Below the pieces are notes generated by a model. The model made no database searches. It was not told the DNA's origin and worked only from the letters and a program-made list of their open reading frames with translations. This document shows, in pieces, positions 24,645-33,113 of a DNA stretch of 64,000 bases; positions within the stretch are counted from its first letter, which is position 1, and every line of letters begins with the position of its first letter. A program made the translations under genes and the position numbers. The stretch spans positions 1-64,000 of the forward strand of contig NZ_CAJZAR010000039.1 of the NCBI RefSeq assembly GCF_914484835.1. The letters run 5' to 3'. This stretch comes from Paraburkholderia tropica. Lineage in GTDB: Bacteria > Pseudomonadota > Gammaproteobacteria > Burkholderiales > Burkholderiaceae.

Positions 24645-25163
24645 ATGGACATCCGTGACGAACTGATCGACCACGTGCCGCGCCTGAGGCGATACGCGCG
24701 CGCGCTGATCAACAACCGCGAGCTCGCCGACGATCTCGTGCAGGACACGCTCGAACGCGCGCTCGCGCGCACCGAGCTGTTCCGCGCGGGCACCGACCTG
24801 CGCGCCTGGCTGTTCACGATCATGCACAACATCTTCGTGAACCAGGTGCGCAAGTCGGCGGCGCGCGGCACGCACGTTTCCGTCGACGACGACAGCGTGC
24901 CCGAAACCGACTACGCCGTCGCCGCCACGCAGACCGGCGCGCTCGAAGTGCGCGACCTCGACTTCGCGTTGCAGCGGCTGCCGGTCGAGCAGCGCGAAGT
25001 GGTGCTGCTGGTGGGCCTCGAAGAAATGAGTTATGCCGATGTGGCGCTCGCGCTGGACGTCCCCATCGGCACGGTGATGTCGCGGCTGTCGAGAGGACGC
25101 GAGCGCCTGCGCGCGCTCATGGCCGGCGCGACGCCGCGTGCGAATCTGAAGGTGGTGCGATGA
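24645..25163 (+). CDS. ECF-type RNA polymerase sigma factor
   Basis: A 172-residue ECF sigma factor. Region 2 is clear (LRRYARALINNRELADDLVQ, then DTLERALARTELF and DLRAWLFTIMHNIFVNQVRK), as is region 4 (LPVEQREVVLLVGLEEMSYA, then DVALALDVPIGTVMSRLSRG). The start at 24645 (MDIRDEL) follows an acaagga ribosome-binding site; the upstream start at 24597 would overlap the preceding gene and add an unrelated 16-residue tail. The stop overlaps the next gene by four bases (ATGA), so sigma and anti-sigma are translationally coupled. Target promoters unknown. Confidence 0.92.
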   Translation: MDIRDELIDHVPRLRRYARALINNRELADDLVQDTLERALARTELFRAGTDLRAWLFTIMHNIFVNQVRKSAARGTHVSVDDDSVPETDYAVAATQTGALEVRDLDFALQRLPVEQREVVLLVGLEEMSYADVALALDVPIGTVMSRLSRGRERLRALMAGATPRANLKVVR

Positions 25164-26002
25164 GCGAGCAACAAATTCCCGTGACCGAAGACGAAATTCA
25201 CGCCTACGTGGACGGCACGCTCTCGGAAGCGCGCCGCGCCGACGTCGAGCGCGAGCTCGAACGCAATCCCGAACTCGCCGCGCGCGTGGGCGACTTCTTT
25301 TCGCTGAACAGCCTGCTGCACGAGCGCTTCGACAGCCTGCTCAGCGAGCCGGTGCCCGCGCGTCTGCGCGTGGCGCGCGAGGAACCCGCGCAAGCGGCGA
25401 GCGTCGTGAAAGCGCCCGCGCGCGCGGCCGCGAACTGGCCGAAGTATGCGGGCATGGCGGCGGCGCTGGTGCTCGGCGTCGGTATCGGCTGGGGCACGCA
25501 TTACGGCGCGGATTTCCTGCCGGGCGCGCCCGATCGCGGCAATCTGCACACGGCGAGCGCCGATTCGACGATGAACTTCGTGCACGAAGCCGCGCTCGCC
25601 CATGTGGTCTACATGCCCGAAGTCGCGCGTCCCGGCACGCTGAGCGGCCATCAGGAGCAGGACTTCGTGCAATGGCTCTCGAACCGGCTCGGCACCGACG
25701 TGCATCCGCCGATGCTATCCAGGAGCGGCTTCGAACTGGCGGGCGGGCGTCTGCTGCCCGGCCCCGACGGCGAAGTCGCGCAGTTCATGTATCACAACGC
25801 CCAGGGTGAGCGCGTGACGCTGTGCATCTCGCACCGCAAGACCAGCAGCAACACTACGGCGTTCAAGCTCTACGAGGACGGCCCCGTGAGCGTGTTCTAC
25901 TGGATCGACGGCGACTTCGGCTATGCGCTGTCCGGCGGCATCGACCATAAGGTGATGCTGCAACTCGCGCACGATGTTTATTCGCAGTTGACGCCGCATT
26001 GA
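25160..26002 (+). CDS. Anti-sigma factor, downstream copy
   Basis: A 280-residue transmembrane anti-sigma factor. The cytoplasmic N-terminus (VTEDEIHAYVDGTLSEARRA, then DVERELERNPELAARVG) has the anti-sigma domain fold; a single membrane helix at about 94-112 (YAGMAAALVLGVGIGWG) is followed by a periplasmic C-terminal domain with ...QDFVQWLSNRLGTDVHPP, as in membrane-bound ECF regulators of the FecR/RseA-like type in Burkholderiales. It begins inside the stop of the sigma gene. It should hold the sigma factor at the membrane until a signal is sensed. Bracketing of the sigma by two such proteins is unusual. Confidence 0.83.
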   Translation: MSEQQIPVTEDEIHAYVDGTLSEARRADVERELERNPELAARVGDFFSLNSLLHERFDSLLSEPVPARLRVAREEPAQAASVVKAPARAAANWPKYAGMAAALVLGVGIGWGTHYGADFLPGAPDRGNLHTASADSTMNFVHEAALAHVVYMPEVARPGTLSGHQEQDFVQWLSNRLGTDVHPPMLSRSGFELAGGRLLPGPDGEVAQFMYHNAQGERVTLCISHRKTSSNTTAFKLYEDGPVSVFYWIDGDFGYALSGGIDHKVMLQLAHDVYSQLTPH

Positions 26003-26039
26003 CGTCACGTTGATGGCGCGTTGAGGGGGCATTGATCGC
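25996..26039 (+). repeat. Degenerate 11-base tandem repeat over the stop codon
   Basis: Four imperfect units of eleven bases (gcattgacgtc, acgttgatggc, gcgttgagggg, gcattgatcgc) span the anti-sigma stop codon and the following spacer, just before a terminator. Confidence 0.6.
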
Positions 26040-26041
26040 GC

Positions 26042-26081
26042 AAGCGGCGCGCACGGTTCGAGCCGTGCGCGCCGCTTTTTT
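26042..26081 (+). terminator. Rho-independent terminator after the sigma/anti-sigma unit
   Basis: A perfect 15-base stem, aagcggcgcgcacgg / ccgtgcgcgccgctt, with loop ttcgag and a T-run at its end, 40 bases after the anti-sigma stop. Confidence 0.93.
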
Positions 26082-26089
26082 CTTCATGC

Positions 26090-26132
26090 CAACGCCGACG
26101 CCCCGCTCATTGCGAGCGGGGCGTCGGCGTTG
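26090..26132 (-). terminator. Second hairpin, probably terminator of the DUF4148 gene
   Basis: A perfect 19-base stem, caacgccgacgccccgctc and its complement, with loop attgc. It follows the minus-strand DUF4148 stop by 37 bases. No T-run follows on the minus strand, so it may be a barrier or RNA-stabilising hairpin rather than a classical terminator. Confidence 0.65.
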
Positions 26133-26168
26133 CACGTCGAACAATACGGCATCGGCGAATGATGCAGA

Positions 26169-26531
26169 TTAGCCTCCCGCGTAGATATTGCAGAAGCTCG
26201 CCGGACCGACGCACACTTGCGGCGCGCCCGACTCGCTCGTGCCGTGCATCGGCATGCCCATGCCGCTTTGCGCGGCGGGATCGGCCTGGGTCTGTGCGAC
26301 GCGTTGTTGCGCGCGTTGTTGCGTCGGTTGCTGCGCGGCCACTTGATGCGCGAACACCGGGCTCACATCGGGATACGACGTATCGGTGACGAAGCGCGAG
26401 CCGTTGGCTTCGGCCTCGATCAACTGCTGGCGCACTTCCTCGCGCGTGAGTCCCTGTGCCGAGGCTTGAGCGGCGGCGCCCACGGAAGCGAGAGCGATGA
26501 AGGTGGCGAACATGGCGCGGCGGATAGACAT
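26169..26531 (-). CDS. DUF4148 domain secreted protein
   Basis: A 120-residue exported protein. A signal peptide (MFATFIALASVGAAAQASAQ, cleavage after ASA) precedes the DUF4148 motif GLTREEVRQQLIEAEANG, followed by a Gln/Thr-rich low-complexity tail with a Met-rich patch (GMGMPMHGTSE) and two Cys near the C-terminus (QVCVGPASFCNIY). DUF4148 proteins are small periplasmic proteins of unknown function, greatly expanded in Burkholderiales. It is a single gene. Confidence 0.87.
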   Translation of the reverse strand: MSIRRAMFATFIALASVGAAAQASAQGLTREEVRQQLIEAEANGSRFVTDTSYPDVSPVFAHQVAAQQPTQQRAQQRVAQTQADPAAQSGMGMPMHGTSESGAPQVCVGPASFCNIYAGG

Positions 26532-26817
26532 TTCGAACTCCTGATGAGTAGATTGTTTGCGTGGCCGGAATCGATCGTGGTGGATTCATGTCGGCCTGCA
26601 TGAGGATGAACACACGGCGCGCCGCGCTATTCCGTGCGCGTGTGTATCTTCGTGTAGCGATGTAAGCGGGGCGCCTGTCGGCCCCGGGCGAACCGATACG
26701 CGCGATGGCGGCCCGGCATCGGCCCAATATGACGATTTTGTGTCGAACCGCGCGTGCGAGCTTGCCCGCGAAAGCACCGGTATGGCATGCTTGCGGCGAT
26801 CAAACGGCCACACGACC

Positions 26818-27969
26818 ATGGATCTCGCTTCGTCCATTGCAACTTATGGCGCCGACATGTCGGGCCTGATATGCGGATTCCGCTTCACGCCCGGCCAGCC
26901 GGGCCAGTCCGTCACGGGCGCCGAGGTGCTGCGCGGGCTTCAGCACGCGCGCGCCCAGGCGGCTGAAGCCGCCGAAGCGGCCGAGGCCGCCCGGCGCAAC
27001 GCCAACGCGCTCACGCCCGATTGCGCCCCGACTTCACCGGAGTCGGCGCAAGCCGAGCCCGCGCAAGCCCAGCCGATCCCCGCCGACGACGGCGCCTTCT
27101 ACTGGCTGCACTTCAATCTCGCGCACGCCGCGAGCGCCTCGTGGATGCGCTCGCATCTGGACCTGCCCGATGGCTTTTTCGAAATGCTCGTCGAAGGCTC
27201 GCACTCCACGCGTATCGAGCACATGGACGGCGCGCTGTTCGCGGTCGTCAACGACGTGATGTTCGACTTCGAGCTCACGCCTTCGCAGATCGCCACGCTC
27301 TGGTCCTATACGCACGAACGCCTGCTGGTGACGGCGCGCATGAAGCCGCTGCGCTCGATCGACCGTTTGCGCGGCGACGTGCGCAACGGCGAGACGTTCC
27401 GCTCGCCCGCCGAACTGCTGATCCATCTGATGCGCGATCAGGCCGACCTGATGGTGGAAATCGTGCGCCGCACGAGCATCGACGTGGACCGCGCCGAAGA
27501 CCAGTTCCTCGCCTCGCGCAGTTCGAAAAGCCGTCACGAACTCGCCGCGATGCGGCGTATTCTCGTGCGATTGCAGCGCATGCTCGCGCCCGAGCCCGGT
27601 TCGATTTTCCGTCTGCTCGCGCGTCCGCCGCGCTGGCTGCAACCGCCCGACGTGCAGGATCTGCGCGAGGCGACCGAAGAGTTCTCGCTCGTGCTCGGCG
27701 ACATGGCCGGGCTGGTCGAGCGCATCAAGCTGTTGCAGGAAGAGATCGCCGCGCGCCTCGAAGAACAGAACAACCGCACGCTTTTCACGCTCACGCTGGT
27801 GACCGTGCTCGCGTTGCCGATCAACATCGTCGCGGGCTTTTTCGGCATGAACGTGGGCGGCATTCCGCTCGCGGAAAACCATCACGGTTTCTGGCTGATG
27901 GTGCTGGTGGTCGCGAGCTTCACGGCGCTGCTCGGCTGGTGGGTGTTCCGGCGGCGCGGCGATAACTAG
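26818..27969 (+). CDS. CorA/ZntB-family divalent cation transporter
   Basis: A 383-residue inner-membrane transporter of the CorA superfamily. The long cytoplasmic N-terminal part has an Ala/Glu-rich helix (HARAQAAEAAEAAEAARR) and ends in two C-terminal membrane helices; the GMN signature at residues 343-345 (IVAGFFGMNVGG) closes the first helix, and the loop GIPLAENHHGFW links to the second. That loop resembles ZntB (zinc transport) more than CorA (magnesium). The start at 26818 (MDLASS) was chosen because the frame upstream has no homology and no ribosome-binding site. Charged RRRGDN tail is normal for the family. Confidence 0.85.
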   Translation: MDLASSIATYGADMSGLICGFRFTPGQPGQSVTGAEVLRGLQHARAQAAEAAEAAEAARRNANALTPDCAPTSPESAQAEPAQAQPIPADDGAFYWLHFNLAHAASASWMRSHLDLPDGFFEMLVEGSHSTRIEHMDGALFAVVNDVMFDFELTPSQIATLWSYTHERLLVTARMKPLRSIDRLRGDVRNGETFRSPAELLIHLMRDQADLMVEIVRRTSIDVDRAEDQFLASRSSKSRHELAAMRRILVRLQRMLAPEPGSIFRLLARPPRWLQPPDVQDLREATEEFSLVLGDMAGLVERIKLLQEEIAARLEEQNNRTLFTLTLVTVLALPINIVAGFFGMNVGGIPLAENHHGFWLMVLVVASFTALLGWWVFRRRGDN

Positions 27970-28019
27970 CGGCGTCATTCGTAGCGTCATTCGTAGCGCA
28001 ATCCGTGGCGTAATTCGCA
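27967..28019 (+). repeat. 12-base tandem repeat carrying extra in-frame stop codons
   Basis: Four units (gcgtcattcgta twice, then two degenerate copies) begin at 27972. In the transporter frame, TAG stops occur at 27967, 27982 and 27994. Confidence 0.7.
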
Positions 28020-28147
28020 ACGCGCGACACGTTTCGCGTCGCAGGGGCTAGCGGTCAAAAAACCACGCTATATACTACGCGCTCGATACGCGGCGCCATG
28101 CCGTTTTGCCCCTTTTTTTAGCGCTCTCCAGCCAGTCTATTGACGTC

Positions 28148-30178
28148 ATGGCCGTGCCTCCGCCATCCGCCGAACCCGCGACTTTGTCCACCCCCGAGAC
28201 GGGCGACGACGCACGCGTTCACGCCACGGCGGACGGCAGTGTGCACGCGCATCGCGCGCCGCAAACATACGACGAATCGAGCGCCGGACCGCACGCCGAT
28301 TCAGCCGACGAATTGGACAAAACCGCGCACAAGAGCGCGCACAAGAACGCGCCCCCGCAATCCTCCGACGAAACTCCGCTCGACGCCTTGTTGCGCGTGA
28401 TCGCGCGGCATTTCAACGTGGCCGCCGCCTGCGTGCTGCCCGGCGATGCGGCCTCCGGCGCGCGCGAGTCGTCGTGGCTGGGCGAGAGCGTCGATGCGTC
28501 GTTGCGCGAAGCGCTGCTCGAACTGCAACGCGTCGAACGTATCGGACGCGCGCAAGCGGGCGCTTTCGCAAACGGTCCCATCGTCGTCAGCGATGTTGAC
28601 AGCGATCCGGCCTGGCAAGCGTGCCTGAACCGCGCGAGCGCGCTGCCGTTCCGCTTCGTCGCCGCGTGGCCGCTGGCGGGCGCGAACGGAGCGAACGGAA
28701 CAAACGGTGACTCGCCGGGCACGCTCTATCTGATCGATCATGCGCCGCGCGAACTGCATGCCGCCGAGCGCGCGAGCCTCGACGATTTCGCGCGCGTGAT
28801 CGCCACGCTCGCGGAGCAGGGGCCGCGCTCGTACGAGGAATTCGACGCGCTGCGCGCGCGCGAGCGTCTGCTGGCGCTTGCGATCGCGGGCAGCGGCACG
28901 GGCATCTGGGACCGCGACGTCGTGACGGGCGAGATCCGCTATTCCACGGGCTGGAAAGCGATGCTCGGTTATGAGGACGACGAAGTCACCAATCGCATCG
29001 AAGACAGCATCCTGCGCCTGCATCCCGACGATCGCGACTACGTGAAAGCGACCATGCAGGCGCACTTCGAAGGCCGCACGGCGCACTACGAAGTCGAGCA
29101 CCGCATCCGCTGCAAGGATGGCAGCTACAAGTGGATCTGCAGCCGCGGCAAGGTCACCGCGCGCGATAGCGAAGGCCGCGCGCTGCGCATGATCGGCACC
29201 ACGACCGACATTACGTCGATGCGCGAAATGGCCGAGCGTCTGCGCGAGTCGGTGAATCTCGTCACCAATCTCACGAACGAAGTGCCGGGCCTCGTGTTCC
29301 AGTGTCATCAGGCGAGCGACGGCCACGTGTCGTTTCCGTATGCGAGCGCGGGCATCGCCGAGATTTACGAACTCACGCCCGCGCAAGTCGGCGCCGACGC
29401 GAGCGGCATCGAAGCGCTCGTGCATCCCGACGATCTCGATGCATATCGCGCCTCGTTCGAGGCGTCGGCGGCCGTGCTTGCGCCGTGGCACCTCGAATAC
29501 CGCGTGTGCCTGCCGCAACAGGGCTTGCGCTGGCGTCAGGGCGATGCGAAGCCGCAGCGTCTCGCCGATGGCGCGACCGTGTGGCATGGCTTTATCACCG
29601 ACGTCACCGAGCGCAAGCGCATCGAAGCCGAATTGCAGGAGTTCGCCACCACCGACGGCCTCACGCGGCTCGCGAACCGGCGTCATTTCATGGCGCGCGT
29701 GGAGGCGAAGCTCGCGCTGCTGCGCCGCGTTGCGAGCGCGGCCAGCGTGACGGGCATGAGCGGCATGAGCAACGTCGGCAGTGTGGCGGCGATCATGATG
29801 TGCGATCTCGATCACTTCAAGTCGATCAACGACCGCTTCGGCCACGCAGTCGGCGACGACGCGCTGCGCCATTTCGCGGAGATCCTGCGCCGCCATCTGC
29901 GCGCGGGCGACGTGGCGGGGCGTATCGGCGGCGAGGAGTTTGCGATCCTGCTCGACGGCGCCGATGTCGACGGCGCGAGCCGCGTGGCGCGCCGCATTCA
30001 GGACCGCATCGCCGCCGAGCCGCTGCAAAGCGCCGAAGGGCCGGTCGCGCTGACCGTGAGCATCGGCATCACGCAGATGAACGCCGACGACAGCGCCGCC
30101 GAAGCCGCGCTCTCGCGCAGCGACGTGGCGCTCTATCGCGCCAAGAAGGGCGGCCGCAACCGCATCGAATGCGCGTGA
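28148..30178 (+). CDS. Diguanylate cyclase with GAF and two PAS domains
   Basis: A 676-residue cytoplasmic c-di-GMP synthase. After a low-complexity N-terminus come a GAF domain (about 75-215), PAS1 (about 240-358, with WDRDVVTGEIRYSTGWKAML and HPDDRDYV), PAS2 (about 368-495) and GGDEF (from DGLTRLANRRHFMARVE). The catalytic GGEEF is at 594-598 and an intact I-site RAGD at 585-588, so both catalysis and product inhibition should work. No EAL domain follows. The ATG at 28148 (MAVPPP) is preferred over an upstream TTG. The neighbour is a phosphodiesterase, so the two may balance a local c-di-GMP pool. Confidence 0.92.
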   Translation: MAVPPPSAEPATLSTPETGDDARVHATADGSVHAHRAPQTYDESSAGPHADSADELDKTAHKSAHKNAPPQSSDETPLDALLRVIARHFNVAAACVLPGDAASGARESSWLGESVDASLREALLELQRVERIGRAQAGAFANGPIVVSDVDSDPAWQACLNRASALPFRFVAAWPLAGANGANGTNGDSPGTLYLIDHAPRELHAAERASLDDFARVIATLAEQGPRSYEEFDALRARERLLALAIAGSGTGIWDRDVVTGEIRYSTGWKAMLGYEDDEVTNRIEDSILRLHPDDRDYVKATMQAHFEGRTAHYEVEHRIRCKDGSYKWICSRGKVTARDSEGRALRMIGTTTDITSMREMAERLRESVNLVTNLTNEVPGLVFQCHQASDGHVSFPYASAGIAEIYELTPAQVGADASGIEALVHPDDLDAYRASFEASAAVLAPWHLEYRVCLPQQGLRWRQGDAKPQRLADGATVWHGFITDVTERKRIEAELQEFATTDGLTRLANRRHFMARVEAKLALLRRVASAASVTGMSGMSNVGSVAAIMMCDLDHFKSINDRFGHAVGDDALRHFAEILRRHLRAGDVAGRIGGEEFAILLDGADVDGASRVARRIQDRIAAEPLQSAEGPVALTVSIGITQMNADDSAAEAALSRSDVALYRAKKGGRNRIECA

Positions 30179-30311
30179 GCGGCGCTTGCTGAGATTGCGC
30201 GCACAACCGCCGCGTGCCATCGTGCGCTCCTCATTCGGTCCCTTGGTGTAACGTTCCGGCAAGATCCACGCTTTTTCGCGCACGCAGGCTCGCTGGCGAG
30301 CCGCGCGCGCG

Positions 30312-32000
30312 GTGGAGAGGCCTGTGCCGCTGTTCCAGTCCACCCGTTCCGCCGATGCACCCAGCATGCTCGCGAGGCTGGCGAAGCTCGCCGCGCGCGC
30401 GGCCGTGATTGCGCTCGCGGCCGCGTTGCCGCTGCTGGTCTGCGCGCTGCTGACGCGTTACGAAGCCGTGCGCATCGGGCGCAGCGAGGCCGCGCTGGCC
30501 TCGAACTTCGTCGTCAATCAGGTGATCGCGATCGTCGAGCAGGCGCGCAAGGCGGCGCGTTCGGTCGCGCCGCACGCGGCCTTGCCCTGCGAGACGCTGT
30601 CGCGCGAGTTGTCGCTTGCCGCCGCGATGCAGCCTTACGTCCGCACGCTCAGCATCGTCGACGGCGACCGCGTGGCGTGTTCGTCGGCGTTCGGCAATCA
30701 GTCGTTCTCGATCGAGGCGTTCATGAACGGCAACGCGCGTGCGCCGCGCGGCGACTGGCTGATGATCGTGCCGGGCACGCCGATGGTGGCGAACCGGGCC
30801 GCGCTGCTGGTGGCCGTGCGCGCGTCGGGCGGGCGCAAGGTGATGGCGGTGGTGGACTCGCAATATCTGCTCGATCTGCTGCACGCGGCCGCGCCGCATA
30901 CCGAGTTTCGCCAGGCGACGCTGCGCGTGGGCACCGGCCCGGCGCTGCACGAAATTCCCAATGGAACGGCTGACCACGCGAGCAGCGAGACGAACGACGA
31001 CAGCCCGATGGAGTCCGCGCCCTTGCTCGCCGACGTGCGCCGCACGCTCGACGGCAGCGTGATCGAACTGCGTCTGCAAGGCCTGCCCGAACGCCTGAAC
31101 GCGACGTGGCGCCTGCTGCTGCTGCGCTATCTGCCGTGGACGGCGGTGCTCGCCGCGCTGCTCGTCTGGCTCGTGCATCGCGTGCAGCAAAGCCGCCGTT
31201 CGCGTCGCGAGCAACTACTGCGCGGGATCCGCGCGGGCGAATTCCATGTCGAATATCAGCCGCTGTTCGGCGTCGCCAGCGGCCGTTGCGAGGGCGCGGA
31301 AGCGCTGCTGCGCTGGGTGCGTCCCGGCATCGGCACGGTGCGGCCCGACGAGTTCATCCAGGCCGCCGAAGAGGAACACGTGATCGTGCCGCTCACCCAG
31401 CATCTGCTGAAGCTGATCGCGCGCGATGTCATGAAATGGCCGACGCTGCCGGGTTTTCATCTCGGCATCAACTTCGCGCCCGAGCATCTGTCGAGCGAGG
31501 CGCTGCTGCCCGATGTGCGCGCCTTCACGCGCGCGATCGGCGGGCGCGGCATCGAGGTCGTGCTGGAAATCACCGAGCGTTCGCTGGTGCGCAATACCGA
31601 CGTGGCGCAGCGCAATCTCGTGGCGCTGCGCAGCGAAGGCGTGCGCGTGGCGATCGACGACTTCGGCACCGGTTTCTGCTCGCTGTCGTATCTGGAGAAA
31701 TTTCCGTTCGATATCCTGAAGATCGATCGCGGATTCGTGCTGACGATCGACGCGCAGGAACGCAGTGCCGTGGTGCTCGACAGCATCATCGGGCTCGCGC
31801 ACAGTCTCGATGCGAAACTCGTCGCGGAAGGCGTGGCTTCGCAGGCGCAATTCGATTATTTATGCGCGCGCGGAACGCACTGGATACAGGGCTTTTTCTA
31901 CGCGAAGCCGATGCCCGCCGACGCGTTCGCGCACTGGTATCGCGGCCCCGGCATGGAGCCGTTTCCCGCGTCGGCGGCGCACGCGCATGCGCAAACCTGA
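30312..32000 (+). CDS. CSS-domain c-di-GMP phosphodiesterase (EAL)
   Basis: A 562-residue membrane phosphodiesterase. Two membrane helices (about 31-47 and 272-286) flank a periplasmic CSS-type redox-sensing domain that carries the diagnostic CSS motif (RVACSSAFGNQ). The C-terminal EAL domain has all catalytic segments: EALLRWVRP, GINFAPEHL, EITERS, IDDFGTGFCSL, KIDRGFV, AEGVAS and QGFFYAKP. CSS-EAL proteins such as PdeC of E. coli are regulated by periplasmic disulfide state. The start is uncertain: GTG 30312, GTG 30324 or ATG 30366. It follows the diguanylate cyclase by 133 bases in the same direction. Confidence 0.9.
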   Translation: MERPVPLFQSTRSADAPSMLARLAKLAARAAVIALAAALPLLVCALLTRYEAVRIGRSEAALASNFVVNQVIAIVEQARKAARSVAPHAALPCETLSRELSLAAAMQPYVRTLSIVDGDRVACSSAFGNQSFSIEAFMNGNARAPRGDWLMIVPGTPMVANRAALLVAVRASGGRKVMAVVDSQYLLDLLHAAAPHTEFRQATLRVGTGPALHEIPNGTADHASSETNDDSPMESAPLLADVRRTLDGSVIELRLQGLPERLNATWRLLLLRYLPWTAVLAALLVWLVHRVQQSRRSRREQLLRGIRAGEFHVEYQPLFGVASGRCEGAEALLRWVRPGIGTVRPDEFIQAAEEEHVIVPLTQHLLKLIARDVMKWPTLPGFHLGINFAPEHLSSEALLPDVRAFTRAIGGRGIEVVLEITERSLVRNTDVAQRNLVALRSEGVRVAIDDFGTGFCSLSYLEKFPFDILKIDRGFVLTIDAQERSAVVLDSIIGLAHSLDAKLVAEGVASQAQFDYLCARGTHWIQGFFYAKPMPADAFAHWYRGPGMEPFPASAAHAHAQT

Positions 32001-32017
32001 ACCGCTTTTGAGGCGCG

Positions 32018-32051
32018 TAAAAAAACGGGCGGCCTCGACAGGCCGCCCGTT
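32018..32051 (-). terminator. Terminator of the sugar ABC operon
   Basis: aacgggcggcct and aggccgcccgtt form a perfect 12-base stem with a four-base loop; on the minus strand a run of seven T follows. It lies 26 bases after the binding-protein stop. It may also stop plus-strand transcripts from the EAL gene. Confidence 0.9.
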
Positions 32052-32076
32052 CGCGTGTTGACCTTCAGCGCATGAA

Positions 32077-33036
32077 TCAATGCGGCGAGGTCCAGCCCTT
32101 GTAGCTGCCGACGTTGTCGCGCGTGATCAGCGCGGGCGTCATCTGGATCATCGGATCGGCGGGCTTCTTGCCGTTCATGATGCCGTAGCCCACTTCCACG
32201 GCGGTTTGCGCCATCTTCCACGGGTCCTGGCTCGCGGACGCCTGCACGAGCGTGTCGCCCTTGAGCGCCGCTTCGATATCGGGCGCGCCGTCCACCGAGG
32301 TGATCACGATATTGCTGCGATGCAGCTGCTTCGCGGCGAGGTCGGTGCCGATCGCCTGCGGATCGTTGATGGTGAACACGCCGTCGAGCTTCGGAAAGCG
32401 CGTGAGATAGCCCTGCATCGTGTTCATGCCGCCTTCGCGCGAACCCTTGCCGTCCTGATCGTCGGAGAGAATCTTGATGCCCGGCGACTTCGCGAGCACC
32501 TGCTTGCAGCCGTTCACGCGGTCGATCACCGCCGAGACCTGCGGACCGTTTTCGATGATCACGTTGCCCTTGCCGTTGATCTTCTTCGCGAGGTATTCGC
32601 AGGAGATCGCGCCGGCTTTCACGTTGTCGGTCTGCACGGTGGCGTCGGCGCCCGCGGCGCTCACGTCTACGGCGATCACCACGATGCCGGCCGCGCGCGC
32701 CTTGCGCACGACGGGCTCGATCGCCTTGGGATCGGAGGCGTTCAGCAGGATGATGTCCACGTGCGCCGAGATGAAGTTGTCGATCTGCGTGAACTGCTTG
32801 TTCAGATCGTAGTCGGCGGACACGGCCGTGACCTTCGCGTTCGGATTGATCTGTTTGGCCTTCGCTTCCGCGCCTTGCACGATGGTCACGAAGTAAGGAT
32901 TGCCAAGCGATCCCACGGTGACGCCGATCGACTTCAGCTGCTTGTCGGCGGCATGCGCGCCCTGCAGGGCGCAGCCGAGCGCGAGGGCGGCAACGGCGCG
33001 AGCGGCGACGGCAACGGCGGTTTTCTTCTTGAACAT
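32077..33036 (-). CDS. Periplasmic sugar-binding protein of an ABC importer
   Basis: A 319-residue type-I periplasmic binding protein of the ribose/xylose-binding (RbsB-like) family. The signal peptide (VAVAARAVAALALGCALQG, cleaved at AHA) precedes the mature start KSIGVTVGSLGNPYFVTIVQ. The middle contains SASDPKAI-type ligand-binding segments (IILLNASDPKAIEPVV) and VITSVDGAPDIEAAL near the hinge. It delivers sugar to the permease encoded upstream. It is the last gene of the operon, and two cysteines (SCEYLAKKI, NGCKQVL) are a possible disulfide. Substrate unknown. Confidence 0.88.
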   Translation of the reverse strand: MFKKKTAVAVAARAVAALALGCALQGAHAADKQLKSIGVTVGSLGNPYFVTIVQGAEAKAKQINPNAKVTAVSADYDLNKQFTQIDNFISAHVDIILLNASDPKAIEPVVRKARAAGIVVIAVDVSAAGADATVQTDNVKAGAISCEYLAKKINGKGNVIIENGPQVSAVIDRVNGCKQVLAKSPGIKILSDDQDGKGSREGGMNTMQGYLTRFPKLDGVFTINDPQAIGTDLAAKQLHRSNIVITSVDGAPDIEAALKGDTLVQASASQDPWKMAQTAVEVGYGIMNGKKPADPMIQMTPALITRDNVGSYKGWTSPH

Positions 33037-33113
33037 GACGTCTCCTGAGGGTGCCTTCGAGTTATGTCGTGAGTAATGTCAGCGTGCTGCGTGTTGCAGG
33101 GGAAACCGATGTA

